From JALZAQ01 sp038253885 (GTDB taxonomy: Bacteria > Gemmatimonadota > Gemmatimonadetes > Gemmatimonadales > Gemmatimonadaceae): DNA of 19,817 nt. The position numbers and the translations under genes are program-made. This document shows positions 7,849 to 16,024 of the stretch, piece after piece (the stretch's first letter is position 1; every line of letters starts with the position of its first letter). The stretch lies in NCBI GenBank assembly GCA_038253885.1, contig JBBSGP010000045.1, forward strand, positions 1 to 19,817. The letters run 5' to 3'. The notes below the pieces were generated by a model that saw nothing but the letters and a program-made list of their open reading frames with translations, searched no databases and was not told the origin of the DNA.

Positions 7849-10776
7849 TCAGCGCCCCGATACGATTCCAACACGTTGCGGTTGGTCGCCGCCGAGCTGA
7901 CCGACTTTGGTCGCCGCCTGTGCCGCCTGAGTGCGCAAGCTGGTGTCGCCCAGAGACCACGCCCGCGCGACCAAAGCGTACGCCCGCGCGGCGACGGCGT
8001 AGTGCTGCAGCTTTTCGGCCACCAGAGCGCGCTGCCGTGCAACCACCACCTCGAGGGGTGTGACCAGCACGTGCGGGCGTTCCTGCAGCGCCGATTCAGC
8101 CTCGGCGTGCTTTCCGAGGCTGTCCAGCACTCTGGCCTTCGTGTAGCGGTCGAGGTAACAACCGAGGCAGAGCGTATCGGGAAGCTGCTCGAAGCGGACG
8201 AGAGCATCACCATCGTGGCGAGCGAGCGACAGATAGGCGCGCACAGCCGCTTTGCGATACGCCCAGTTTCGGCGACGGACGGGCGTGTCCGCGTGAAGGA
8301 GGGCGCTGTCCGCGCGCGCGAGCCCGGCGAGCAGTGACGCCGTGTCGCCGTGTGCAGCCCACCAGGGAAGTGCGTAGCCGATCCAGATGGACTTGTCGTG
8401 CAGCCAACGGGCGAACACAGCCGCCGCCGTGTCGGGAGGGACGCCTCCCATGGCAGCCAGGAGGCCGAAAGGCTCGGCCTCGAGAGCACCGATGTTGGTG
8501 CCGAGGGTGTCGTACGCCTCCCGTACGTGACCGCGATAGGCCATCTCCTCCACGACCAGGACGCGGCGGATACCGGGGTCGACGATGAAAGCGGAGGTGG
8601 AGTGACGCCCTTGCATCGGCAGTTGGAGCAATCGAATACCGACTTCCGCCGAATCAGCCCACCGTCGAACGATCAGCCAGGCCGTCTGGAGGGCATCGGC
8701 GGAGAGAGTGTCGAGCACCTTTGCCGTGCGCCCCGAGATGCCGCCGCCCTTGAGCAGATCGCTCAGCGCCTGAATCCCGTCGGCTTCCTCGTCCGTGGGC
8801 TCCAGCGCGAGATAGCGCGCGATGTAGCGAAGCCCGGAATCGCGGCCGTCGCGAGTGAGGCCGAGCTCGATGGCGTGGATGTAGGCTGGCGTGAACCCGG
8901 AATCCAGCTTGATCGAGCGGTCGAAGGTCGCGAGAATGGTATCCTCGGAGACGCTCAGACCCGGGCCGTCCGCGTAGTGGAAGTAGGCCTCCCCCAGGGC
9001 GAACCACACCTCCGGGTCGGTGGGGAAGCTGTCGCGCGCCGTCCGCAATGTTCTGAACAGTCCGCGCACGGACGCGAAGAAGGCGGTGTCGGTCTCGAAC
9101 TCCGTCAGCGCGGCGCGGAGGGAGTCGGCGGCAATGAGCAGGCTGTCCCGCCGCGGCAGGCCACGATTGAAGTGACCTGCCTTCCGTAGGTAGGATCGAG
9201 AGATCGAGTCGTCGGCGCTCCGTCGCCATCCCACGACCAGGCCGGCATGGCGATAGGCCAACGCGAAGCCACTGTCCGCATCGATTGCCCGCTCGTAGTA
9301 GGCCATCGCCGAATCCCACGCGGATCGCCGGTAGAATTGTTCCCCCACGAGAAACGCCTGCAGGGCCGGCAGGGTCGTTCCATCCAGCCAGGTCGTTGGA
9401 AAAGCACCGAGCGGCCTCCACTTGTTGAGCTCCTTGAGGAGTGCCCGCGCGAGATCGTTGGCAAGTGGAGGGAGCTTCTCCTTCGGTCCACTGCGCCCGA
9501 TGCGCACGCCGAGCGGTCGGGCCCGGGCGACGTCGATGATGGTCGCCGTCACGTAAACCGAATCGCCGCCGGTCGCGACGATGCTACCAAAGATCGCGAG
9601 CGCCGCTCCCATGCGCTTTCCGAGCTGCGCGGCGGTGAGCTCGTCGGCCTTCTCGTTCCACGTCCGGACGTAGCGGCTGGGAGGGACGCTCTTGACCCAC
9701 CCCTGCCCACTGATCGCCTCGGAGAGCACGTCCACCATCCCCTCACGCAGGCTCGGCTCGACGCTGCGAACGTTGAAGGGAAGGATCACGACGTAGTTCG
9801 GGTCGAGCTTCGCCATGTGGGCGCGAGAATAGATGCCGGAGCCGATGGCGGTGACCGCGAATGCCGCCGCTCCGCCCCAGAGGAGGCGTCTGGGCACCCG
9901 GCGGCGCGGTGCCACCGGGAACGGGGCGGTCATTGGTAGATCGAGCGCGTCCCGGAACTCGGCGGCCGTCGGGTAGCGGTCCTCCGGCGCCTTGGCGAGC
10001 GCCTTGGCGATCGCGGCGCTGATCTGCGGCGGGACTTCAGGAGCAATCGTCGAGACGAGTGGCGGAGGCTCGGAGAGATGGGCCGCGATCAGCTGTTGCA
10101 TGGTCGGCCTGGCGAAGGGCGGCTGGCCCGCGAACATCTCGTACGCCACCACCGCCAGAGCGTAGACGTCAGCGCGGGCGTCGAGATCCTTCTCGCCGGC
10201 CAGCTGTTCCGGAGCCATGTAGCCGAGCGTGCCGATGCCGATGCCCGTTCCGGTGAGCCGCTCTTCAGTGGTCATGCGCGACGCTTCCACCGCGCGCGCA
10301 ATACCGAAGTCGGTGACCAGCGCGTGCCCTTCCTGCAGAAGGATGTTCGCCGGCTTGATGTCGCGATGGACGATGCCCCGGGCATGCGCGAGCGCGAGCG
10401 CATCAGCGATCTCGCGCAGCACGCGCAGCGCTTCGGCCACGGGGAAGCGGCCCGATGTCTCCAGCCGATGTCGCAGCGATTCGCCGGATACATACGGCAT
10501 GATGTAGAAGAACAGGCCGCCGCTCGTGCCGGTGGAGAGCACGGACAGGATGTTCGGATGCTGCAGACGGGCCGCGACCAGAACCTCGCGCTTGAAGCGC
10601 GCCGCGCTCACCTCGCTGGCGGTCTCCGGGGGAAGGAGCTTGATGACGACCTGGCGCTCGAGCGACGATTCGGTCGCGAGGAACAGCCTGCTCATCCCCC
10701 CGGGCGAGAGCTCCCGCTCGATGACGTACGCGTCACCGAGGATGGCTTGGAGCTGCTCTTTGAGATCGGTGGCCAC
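7849..10776 (-). CDS. Transmembrane Ser/Thr protein kinase with TolB-like and TPR sensor region
   Basis: This 975-aa protein begins with a Hanks-type kinase domain: degenerate glycine loop LSPGGMSRLF (23-32), VIK Lys46, Glu64 in the C-helix, HRDIKPAN (137-144, catalytic D139), DFG (156-158) and APE (188-190). All catalytic residues are present, so it should be active. A basic stretch (291-297) and one membrane helix (about 298-316) follow. The extracytoplasmic part starts with a TolB/FlgO-like module (YVVILPFNV, about 328-440) and continues as a long helical TPR-rich region, with a clear unit at SAMAYYERAIDADSGFALAY. The start is GTG with AAGGA about 7 nt upstream. Only 36 nt separate it from the Ig-domain lipoprotein gene upstream, so the two are probably co-transcribed. 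The ligand is unknown. Confidence 0.95.
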   Translation of the reverse strand: MATDLKEQLQAILGDAYVIERELSPGGMSRLFLATESSLERQVVIKLLPPETASEVSAARFKREVLVAARLQHPNILSVLSTGTSGGLFFYIMPYVSGESLRHRLETSGRFPVAEALRVLREIADALALAHARGIVHRDIKPANILLQEGHALVTDFGIARAVEASRMTTEERLTGTGIGIGTLGYMAPEQLAGEKDLDARADVYALAVVAYEMFAGQPPFARPTMQQLIAAHLSEPPPLVSTIAPEVPPQISAAIAKALAKAPEDRYPTAAEFRDALDLPMTAPFPVAPRRRVPRRLLWGGAAAFAVTAIGSGIYSRAHMAKLDPNYVVILPFNVRSVEPSLREGMVDVLSEAISGQGWVKSVPPSRYVRTWNEKADELTAAQLGKRMGAALAIFGSIVATGGDSVYVTATIIDVARARPLGVRIGRSGPKEKLPPLANDLARALLKELNKWRPLGAFPTTWLDGTTLPALQAFLVGEQFYRRSAWDSAMAYYERAIDADSGFALAYRHAGLVVGWRRSADDSISRSYLRKAGHFNRGLPRRDSLLIAADSLRAALTEFETDTAFFASVRGLFRTLRTARDSFPTDPEVWFALGEAYFHYADGPGLSVSEDTILATFDRSIKLDSGFTPAYIHAIELGLTRDGRDSGLRYIARYLALEPTDEEADGIQALSDLLKGGGISGRTAKVLDTLSADALQTAWLIVRRWADSAEVGIRLLQLPMQGRHSTSAFIVDPGIRRVLVVEEMAYRGHVREAYDTLGTNIGALEAEPFGLLAAMGGVPPDTAAAVFARWLHDKSIWIGYALPWWAAHGDTASLLAGLARADSALLHADTPVRRRNWAYRKAAVRAYLSLARHDGDALVRFEQLPDTLCLGCYLDRYTKARVLDSLGKHAEAESALQERPHVLVTPLEVVVARQRALVAEKLQHYAVAARAYALVARAWSLGDTSLRTQAAQAATKVGQLGGDQPQRVGIVSGR

Positions 10777-10812
10777 CGAGAGTCCTTTCGGCCGTCGAGC
10801 AGGATGAGAGAG

Positions 10813-11814
10813 CTACGTACCAGTCGCTGTGAAGGTGACGTCCGTGAGGCCGGTCACTCGTACGGTGACGGTCTGAGCGCCCGTCGTTGAGGGGAGGGTG
10901 AGAGTGCTCCGGGCCTCCCCTTTGACATCGGTCGTCGTCGACGCGGCGCTCAACGTTCCGCCGGTGGTCGTCCACGTCACGGTTTTGCCGGAGATGGTGT
11001 TGCCGTATTGATCGGTGACCTTCACCACGAACGCCGCTGGGAGAGTGGTGCCCTTGGCGGCCGTCTGGTTGTCCCCGCTCACCTTGACGATCTGGCTCGC
11101 CGCCGCCGGTGTGACGTTGACGGTGAAGATCGCGCTGGGGCCGGAAGCCGCAGTCGCGGTGACAAGAGTTGTTCCCGCGCCCGTGCCGGCGGTGAAAGTC
11201 GTCTGAGCCTGACCAGCCGCGTTGGTCGTCGTGGTCGCGCTGCCGAAGCTGCCGCCGTTGGAGCTGGCGAACGTGACCGTCACTCCGCTCACGGGGTTGC
11301 CTCCACCATCGGTCACCTTCGCAACGAGCGGAGCCGCGAGCGCGGTGCCGGCGACCGCCGATTGGTTGTCCCCGCTCACCACGGCGACGACGGCGATGCC
11401 TCCGGCGGTCTGGGTCGCGGTGAAAGTGACGGGCGGCAGCCCGGCGGCGATCGCGGTGACCGCCCCGCTGCCAATGGAGCTTCCGAGCGTCCACGTCACC
11501 TGCGCCACGCCGGTCGCGTCCGTCACGGTGCTGGATCTGCTCACCGACCCGCCTCCAGCCGTCACCGCCCAGGTCACGGTCACGCCAGCCATGGGCTGCC
11601 CGCTCTGATCCTTGACCTGGACGACCAGCGGATTGGTAAGATCGATGCCCGCGGCGCCCATCTGGAGGTCGCCGCTGACCTTGCGAAGGCTGGTCGCGAC
11701 CTGCGGTCCGGTGGATCCCGAGCTCGAGCAGGCCGCGAGCATCGTGGCGAGCGCCAGCGCTTTCCACACGCGGAGCGAAGAGAACGACGAGCGGACAGCA
11801 GCGTATGGAGACAT
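10813..11814 (-). CDS. Lipoprotein with three Big_1/invasin-like Ig domains
   Basis: The ATG at 11814, with GAGGA just upstream, gives 333 aa. The signal ends in the lipobox LAAC with Cys29. Three Ig-like domains start near residues 46, 146 and 245, each opening with VSGD(L/N)Q, then 'V-VTD--GNP--GVTVTW' and closing 'VTFTAT'. The unit period is about 100 residues, and the same spacing (297-300 nt) shows in the DNA. This is the bacterial Ig-like (Big_1) pattern of surface adhesins and spacer stalks. The chain ends right after the third domain, with no enzymatic or binding head. It is the first gene of the run that continues with the kinase, so it may be a partner or ligand holder for the kinase's outer region; that is inference. 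Confidence 0.9.
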   Translation of the reverse strand: MSPYAAVRSSFSSLRVWKALALATMLAACSSSGSTGPQVATSLRKVSGDLQMGAAGIDLTNPLVVQVKDQSGQPMAGVTVTWAVTAGGGSVSRSSTVTDATGVAQVTWTLGSSIGSGAVTAIAAGLPPVTFTATQTAGGIAVVAVVSGDNQSAVAGTALAAPLVAKVTDGGGNPVSGVTVTFASSNGGSFGSATTTTNAAGQAQTTFTAGTGAGTTLVTATAASGPSAIFTVNVTPAAASQIVKVSGDNQTAAKGTTLPAAFVVKVTDQYGNTISGKTVTWTTTGGTLSAASTTTDVKGEARSTLTLPSTTGAQTVTVRVTGLTDVTFTATGT

Positions 11815-11962
11815 GACGGTCCTCGGCGAGGCGATTCGGTGGAGCACAGGTACGAGGGCGCGACGCGCACGCGGCCGGGCAAGCGAGCCGCGTGCACCCG
11901 AAGCGATCCTGTGGCATGTTACCCGGTGCGGGGTCACCCCGCCACCGCTCCGGCCGCGGCGT

Positions 11963-11987
11963 GGGTGAGCGGGGAGGGGGGAGGGGG
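11963..11987 (+). other. G-quadruplex-type G tract
   Basis: Four G runs (GGG, GGGG, GGGGGG, GGGGG) separated by loops of 5, 1 and 1 nt fit the canonical G3+N1-7 pattern on the plus strand. It lies in the divergent region between the Ig-lipoprotein and the short plus-strand gene, ending 17 nt before the latter's GGAGGG. Confidence 0.55.
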
Positions 11988-12012
11988 AGTCCGACATTCT
12001 CACGGAGGGATG

Positions 12013-12291
12013 ATGCGGGAGATCAGGTGCGCGGACGGGAACAGATGGAACATCGTCCTGGTCGCCGAGTCGGGAGGAGCGGCGCCGGACGTGCCGCACA
12101 TCCGCGGCGGGCGGCGGGAGAACGTCGCCGAGGACGATGCCGCTGTGGTTCTGCTCAGATGCTCCACCTGTGAGGGAGAGGAGCGGCATGTCACGGTTCG
12201 CTCGCCTCACCACGACTGGATGCAGATGTCGAGCGAGGAGCTCTGCCGGCTGATCACGGCGGCCCAGGCGAGCGGAACAGCATCGGCTTGA
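12013..12291 (+). CDS. Short hypothetical protein
   Basis: This is a 92-aa protein (93 if the adjacent ATG at 12010 is used). GGAGG at 12004-12008 is 4 nt from the ATG at 12013 but only 1 nt from the ATG at 12010, so 12013 is preferred. The N-terminus 'REIRCADGNRWNIVLVAES' and C-terminus 'MSSEELCRLI' follow a pattern I associate with small conserved Gemmatimonadota proteins ('-F-D--GR-WDV', '-LSDEELR-LL'); this is recollection, not a search. Cysteines in LLRCSTCEGEE form a CxxC that might bind metal or be redox active. The 3' end overlaps the convergent M1 peptidase gene by 38 nt. Confidence 0.65.
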   Translation: MREIRCADGNRWNIVLVAESGGAAPDVPHIRGGRRENVAEDDAAVVLLRCSTCEGEERHVTVRSPHHDWMQMSSEELCRLITAAQASGTASA

Positions 12292-13957
12292 CGCCTGCTC
12301 CGCTGGCCGCTGGTATCGCCTTCGAGATGACATAGAAACCATCGGCGACGCGAAGCAGCTCGGGGCTCGACAGCCGCAGCGGTGCGCTCTGCCAGGCCTC
12401 CGTTGGCCGCAGAAGGGTAGGCTCGGCGCCGGCGATCAACACCTTAACCGGCATGTCGAAGCCGCGCACCACGTCGCTCCAGCGGAACGAGAGCGTGGCT
12501 CCGTCTGTGCGGTACTCGAGAACGGGGATGCGCGTCGTCCTCAGATATTGCTCGAAGACTCGGGACAGATCGATCCCGGCCTCCCGGCTGATGTATGCTT
12601 CCACGTCGCGACCAGTCACGGTCCGATGACGGTAGGCGGAGGCCAGCCCCCTCAGGATGGCACGCCACCTCGCGTCGTCGTTGATGATCTGGCGGATGGT
12701 GTGCAGCATGTTGCCGCCCTTGTAGTACATGTCGTCGGAGCCGGTGCTGTTCACGCCCGGGATGCTGACGATGGGCCGATCATTCTTGACGTTCGCCCGG
12801 CTTCCGATCAGATACCGGGCCCCCGCGGCTGTACCCTGCTGACACTCGGTGTAGAGGCCCTCGGCGTAGTTGGCGAAGCTCTCGTGAACCCACATGTCCG
12901 AATGATCCTTCGCCGTGATGCTGTTTCCGAACCACTCGTGCGCGCTCTCGTGAACGATGATGAAATCCCAGAGCAGGCCGAGGCCGGTGCGCGACAGATC
13001 GCGTCCGCGATAGCCGTTCCGGTAGCGATTGCCGTACGCGATGGCGCTCTGGTGCTCCATGCCGAGGTGTGGAGTCTCGACCAGCTTGAATCCGTCCTCA
13101 TACCAGGGAAACGGGCCGAACCAGGACTCGAAGCACGCCAGCATCGGCTCGGCCTGGCGAAATTGGACTTCGGCGGTATCGAGGTGCTGCGCGAGCGGCC
13201 AGAAATCCATTGTGAGAGCTCCGGACTCGCCGTGAAACACGCGCCCGAAGTGGGCGTAGGAGCCGGCGTTGATGGCGACGTCGTAGTTATTGATCGGCGC
13301 TGTCACGAACCACTCCCAGGTGGTGGTGCCGTCGAGGTGATGGCTGACGCTCCGCAATCGCCCGTTCGAGACGTCGATCATCGAGTCAGGAACGGTGATG
13401 GCCACGCGCTGGCTGTCCGGCTCATCGGACGGGATGTCCTTGTTGGGCCACCACACGCTGGCGCCGATTCCCTCGCAGGCGGTAGCGATCCAGGGTCGTC
13501 CCAGACTGTCCCGAGCCCAGCTGACACCGCCGTCCCACGGCGGATTCTTCGCCACTCGCGGCCGGCCATGGTAGAAGCCGACGAGTGTCTTCCGATTGCC
13601 CGGACGCTGAGCGGCGGTGAGGGTGACAAAATACGCACTACCGTCTCGGCGGTAGCGGAGGTGGCGGTGCTCCTGAACGATGCTATCCACGCTCAGCGGC
13701 GCTGCGAGATCGATCTGCATCTCCCGGGCAGCGCGAAGCACCACGTAGCTGATGCCGTTGTAGCCGCTGATGCTGCTGTCAGAGGGATTCACGCTCACGT
13801 GGAGGTCGTAGAACGCGACGTCCCACCAGGCGCGCTGCGGGGTGTTCGACCCGCGCAGCGTGTCCGCATGGGTGAAGACCCGAGCGCCGGAGTCCTGCGC
13901 CGCCGCCCCGTGAGCGGGGTGGAGGAGCAGCAACGCCAGCGGGATGAGGCGTCTCAT
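12254..13957 (-). CDS. Exported M1 family zinc aminopeptidase
   Basis: From the ATG at 13957 the protein is 567 aa with a signal peptide (LIPLALLLLHPAHGAAAQ). Zinc ligands H336 and H340 in HESAH and E359 (18 residues later in HESFANYAE), with catalytic E337, define family M1. The substrate-binding GAMEN motif is altered to LGMEHQ (M300-Q303 for MEN). A catalytic tyrosine candidate lies in DDMYYKGG. The length fits the short M1 form without the ERAP1-like C-terminal helical domain. The open frame continues about 120 codons upstream, but that part overlaps the GNAT gene and reads as arginine-rich noise, so the signal peptide decides the start. It begins 2 nt after the GNAT stop codon and is probably translated from the same message. 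Confidence 0.95.
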   Translation of the reverse strand: MRRLIPLALLLLHPAHGAAAQDSGARVFTHADTLRGSNTPQRAWWDVAFYDLHVSVNPSDSSISGYNGISYVVLRAAREMQIDLAAPLSVDSIVQEHRHLRYRRDGSAYFVTLTAAQRPGNRKTLVGFYHGRPRVAKNPPWDGGVSWARDSLGRPWIATACEGIGASVWWPNKDIPSDEPDSQRVAITVPDSMIDVSNGRLRSVSHHLDGTTTWEWFVTAPINNYDVAINAGSYAHFGRVFHGESGALTMDFWPLAQHLDTAEVQFRQAEPMLACFESWFGPFPWYEDGFKLVETPHLGMEHQSAIAYGNRYRNGYRGRDLSRTGLGLLWDFIIVHESAHEWFGNSITAKDHSDMWVHESFANYAEGLYTECQQGTAAGARYLIGSRANVKNDRPIVSIPGVNSTGSDDMYYKGGNMLHTIRQIINDDARWRAILRGLASAYRHRTVTGRDVEAYISREAGIDLSRVFEQYLRTTRIPVLEYRTDGATLSFRWSDVVRGFDMPVKVLIAGAEPTLLRPTEAWQSAPLRLSSPELLRVADGFYVISKAIPAASGAGVKPMLFRSPGPP

Positions 13958-13959
13958 CC

Positions 13960-14451
13960 TCAACCGAGAGCCTTGCCGAACGTCAGCTTGTCGTCGCCGG
14001 AGCGATAATAGTTCCGGATGCGCGAGAGGAGCTCGTAGCCGGCCCGCTCGTAGAATCGCACCGTCGCCCGGTAGGAGTCGTGTGATCCCGTCTCGATGAG
14101 AAGAAGGTTGCCTCCACGGCGCCGGACCTCGTTCTCGGCGAAGGCGAGAAGGCGCTGGCCGAAGCCCGCGCCCTGCGCGGTCGCATCCACGGCGATCCAG
14201 TACAGGTCGTAGGTGCTCTCGGTGAGCGGTGTCGGCCCGACGCATACATAGCCCTTGACGTCGCGATCCGCCTCGAAGACGAAGACGAAGTATCCGCTCT
14301 CCTCGCCCAGATCGAGCCACTCGTCTATCAGCTCGAGCGCGGTGTCGATCTCGGCCGGAGAGAAATTGCCGACGGCGCGGACGATCGACTCCACCCGATC
14401 GCGGTCGCTCGCCACGAGCGGCCGCACGACTCCCTGGTCCGGCGCGCTCAC
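13960..14451 (-). CDS. GNAT family N-acetyltransferase
   Basis: This 163-aa protein with a GTG start at 14451 has the GNAT acetyl-CoA fold: beta strand DLYWIAVD (82-89), pyrophosphate-binding loop QGAGFG (93-98) before helix QRLLAFAENEVRRRG, and the late motif 'TVRFYERAGYELLSRIRNYYR' region typical of motif B. The acceptor substrate is not predictable. A longer open frame reaches 14694 but would run through the divergent plus-strand gene's start and lacks GNAT-like sequence. GTG 14451 is the first plausible start, with no clear ribosome binding site. It is followed after 2 nt by the M1 peptidase, hinting at a peptide or amino-acid acetylation link (inference). Confidence 0.88.
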   Translation of the reverse strand: MSAPDQGVVRPLVASDRDRVESIVRAVGNFSPAEIDTALELIDEWLDLGEESGYFVFVFEADRDVKGYVCVGPTPLTESTYDLYWIAVDATAQGAGFGQRLLAFAENEVRRRGGNLLLIETGSHDSYRATVRFYERAGYELLSRIRNYYRSGDDKLTFGKALG

Positions 14452-14494
14452 CGGCGGGGCCAGCGAGCGCGCGGGCCCGCTACAGACTTTCGAT

Positions 14495-14526
14495 CCGACA
14501 CGGCAGAGCGGGTGGTAGCGTGTCGG
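14495..14526. promoter_or_regulatory. Inverted repeat in divergent promoter region (possible operator)
   Basis: CCGACACG (14495-14502) and its exact reverse complement CGTGTCGG (14519-14526) are separated by 16 nt. It sits midway between the divergent starts of the GNAT gene and the lysine-tailed gene. A dimeric repressor site or hairpin is possible; the 24-nt centre-to-centre distance is not a whole number of helical turns. Confidence 0.3.
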
Positions 14527-14599
14527 GAGTGAACGGAGTAGAGTTGCCGCGCGGCCGCCGCCAGGCCGGTCGCAGGCATCCGAATCGCGCGGAGGAGCA

Positions 14600-15391
14600 G
14601 TGCCCCCGAGAAAACGCACATCCGTGACAGCTCGCAAGAAGGCTGTCAGCAAGAAGCGCGCGGCGCGTGCCCCGGTCAAGAAGGCGCGGAGCACATCCGA
14701 GACCGAGCGGCAGGCGCCGTACTACGTGCAGTGTCTGCACCGGCGTCGCGGCGTATCCACCTGGCTCGTGAACGGCTCGTACATCCGTCGCAACGTGGAC
14801 GAGGAGTTCAGCAACTTCGCGCACCACTGGTCCATCGCCGCCATTCCGAAGGATGAGATCTGGATCGATCAGGAGACGGACGCCGACGAGCAGCGATTCT
14901 TCATCAAGCATGCGACAATCGAGCGTGCTCTCCTCTCGCAGGGGAAGGATTACAACACAGCGCGCGCCGCGGCCAATCTCGCCGAACGTCGGATGCGCGC
15001 GAAGTCAGGCGACCTCCAGAAGGTCGCGCCCGGAAAGTCCCTTCCCCAGGCGTCTCGCGTGCACGCCCGTCTCTGGAAGACACTGCCGAACGGGGTGCAG
15101 GTGTGGTTCGTGAAGGGGCGACTGGTGCGGAGCGTCTACGACATCGAGTTCACCGAAGGCGGTCACGAGCATGTGTACGAGTATGTCCCGAAAGACGAGA
15201 TCTGGATCGACGATGATTGCCACGAGGATGAGAACGGCTTCGTTCTCTTCCACGAGATGCACGAACGCAACCTGATGGCGAAGGGGATGGACTACGACGC
15301 GGCACACGAGGAGTCCAGTCGACTCGAGCGGCACTATCGCAACCATCCGAGCGAGCTGCACGACGCGCTCGCGGCGGAGGGATGGGAATGA
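14600..15391 (+). CDS. Lysine-tailed protein with two tandem zincin-like domains
   Basis: This 263-aa protein starts at GTG 14600, with GGAGGAG at 14591-14597. Residues 1-32 are rich in Lys and Arg (ARKKAVSKKRAARAPVKKAR), like a histone H1-type nucleic-acid-binding tail. Two copies of one domain follow with a 114-residue offset: 'W-V-G---R' then 'PKDEIWID' (83-90 and 197-204), then a helix and a 'G-DY--A' segment. The second copy has H218-E219-M220-H221-E222-R223, with H236 and E243 further on, resembling the active-site helix of a metalloprotease or metal-binding zincin. In the first copy the equivalent is H104-A105-T106-I107-E108-R109, so the first motif glutamate is lost. I recall similar single-domain hypothetical proteins, but no named function. 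The basic tail suggests a cytoplasmic, nucleic-acid-associated role. Confidence 0.85.
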   Translation: MPPRKRTSVTARKKAVSKKRAARAPVKKARSTSETERQAPYYVQCLHRRRGVSTWLVNGSYIRRNVDEEFSNFAHHWSIAAIPKDEIWIDQETDADEQRFFIKHATIERALLSQGKDYNTARAAANLAERRMRAKSGDLQKVAPGKSLPQASRVHARLWKTLPNGVQVWFVKGRLVRSVYDIEFTEGGHEHVYEYVPKDEIWIDDDCHEDENGFVLFHEMHERNLMAKGMDYDAAHEESSRLERHYRNHPSELHDALAAEGWE

Positions 15392-15403
15392 GGATGGCAG
15401 TTC

Positions 15404-15772
15404 TTACGCTGCCAGAACGTGATCGATCAGGCGCCCGAGAGCGGCGGGGTCGACCGGGAGCGACAGGGTGTGGACGTCGCGCTCCTTGCCCATGCTGATG
15501 ATGCGCTCGCGATCCTTTTCGTGGCCGAAGAGAATCACCTCGCTGCCGATGCGGCTGGCCGCCTCGTAGGCCGCGTCCTCGCAGGCCGCATCATGATCGC
15601 AGTCGATCAGGACGAGGGGAGCCCGCAGGCGCTCGATGGCCGCGAGGGGAGTCTCTCCCACTTCTGAGAATCGCGGCTGATCGCCGGAGATCTCGACCAG
15701 CACACCGAGGAGCGCTCCCACCACACAGTCGGCGGCAATGATGAGAACCTCGCGCTTGATTCGACTGTCCAT
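15404..15772 (-). CDS. Degenerate response-regulator receiver (pseudo-receiver) domain protein
   Basis: From the ATG at 15772 this is a single-domain protein of 122 aa with the alternating beta/alpha pattern of CheY-like receivers: beta1 EVLIIAAD, helix VVGALLGVLVEI, beta3 APLVLIDCDHD with D57 at the phosphoacceptor place, beta4 SEVILFG, and beta5/helix LSLPVDPAALGRLIDHVL. The conserved acidic pair is reduced (A14-D15), the Thr/Ser of beta4 is Gly83, and the invariant Lys before Pro is Leu105. Ordinary Mg2+-dependent phosphorylation is therefore unlikely. In-frame starts further upstream (TTG at 15871, ATG near 15820) add only sequence unlike the fold. No strong ribosome binding site is seen. 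There is no output domain, so it may act by protein contact. It ends 12 nt from the convergent lysine-tailed gene. Confidence 0.72.
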   Translation of the reverse strand: MDSRIKREVLIIAADCVVGALLGVLVEISGDQPRFSEVGETPLAAIERLRAPLVLIDCDHDAACEDAAYEAASRIGSEVILFGHEKDRERIISMGKERDVHTLSLPVDPAALGRLIDHVLAA

Positions 15773-15865
15773 GGTGTCGCTGCAGAGGGTGGGCCGCCCG
15801 GCGGACCTGGTGCGCTCCATGCAATCCGTCGGCCAGCGACCAGGGGAGAGATCGATTCGCACATC

Positions 15866-15894
15866 TTGCAAGAGACCGTGACGCTCGCTAGCAT
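15866..15894 (+). promoter_or_regulatory. Candidate sigma70-type promoter for the 98-aa helical protein gene
   Basis: TTGCAA (15866-15871), a 17-nt spacer, then TAGCAT (15889-15894). It lies in the divergent region between the pseudo-receiver and the helical-protein gene, about 130 nt before the ATG at 16025. It has four of six matches in each box, so it is a weak prediction. Confidence 0.3.
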
Positions 15895-16024
15895 CGCTTC
15901 GGCGGCTGCTCCCTCATCCGGCCGCCACCGCGCGGATCGGAGCCTCGATCTTGCCCCCATCAGCGGCGGCGTGCGGACCTCTTCCCTCGGCTGGGACACC
16001 TCGTCCCGAGTTGGCGCGGAATCG

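Noticed and set aside
12548..14008. 486-codon open frame on the plus strand antisense to the M1 peptidase
   Set aside because: It mirrors the M1 gene through GC-rich codon bias, has no ribosome binding site and shows no recognisable motifs, while the minus strand has signal peptide and zinc site.
15395..15414. TGGCAG...CTGCCA hairpin as a terminator between convergent genes
   Set aside because: It has only a 6-bp stem with an 8-nt loop, covers the stop codon of the minus-strand gene and has no U-tract.
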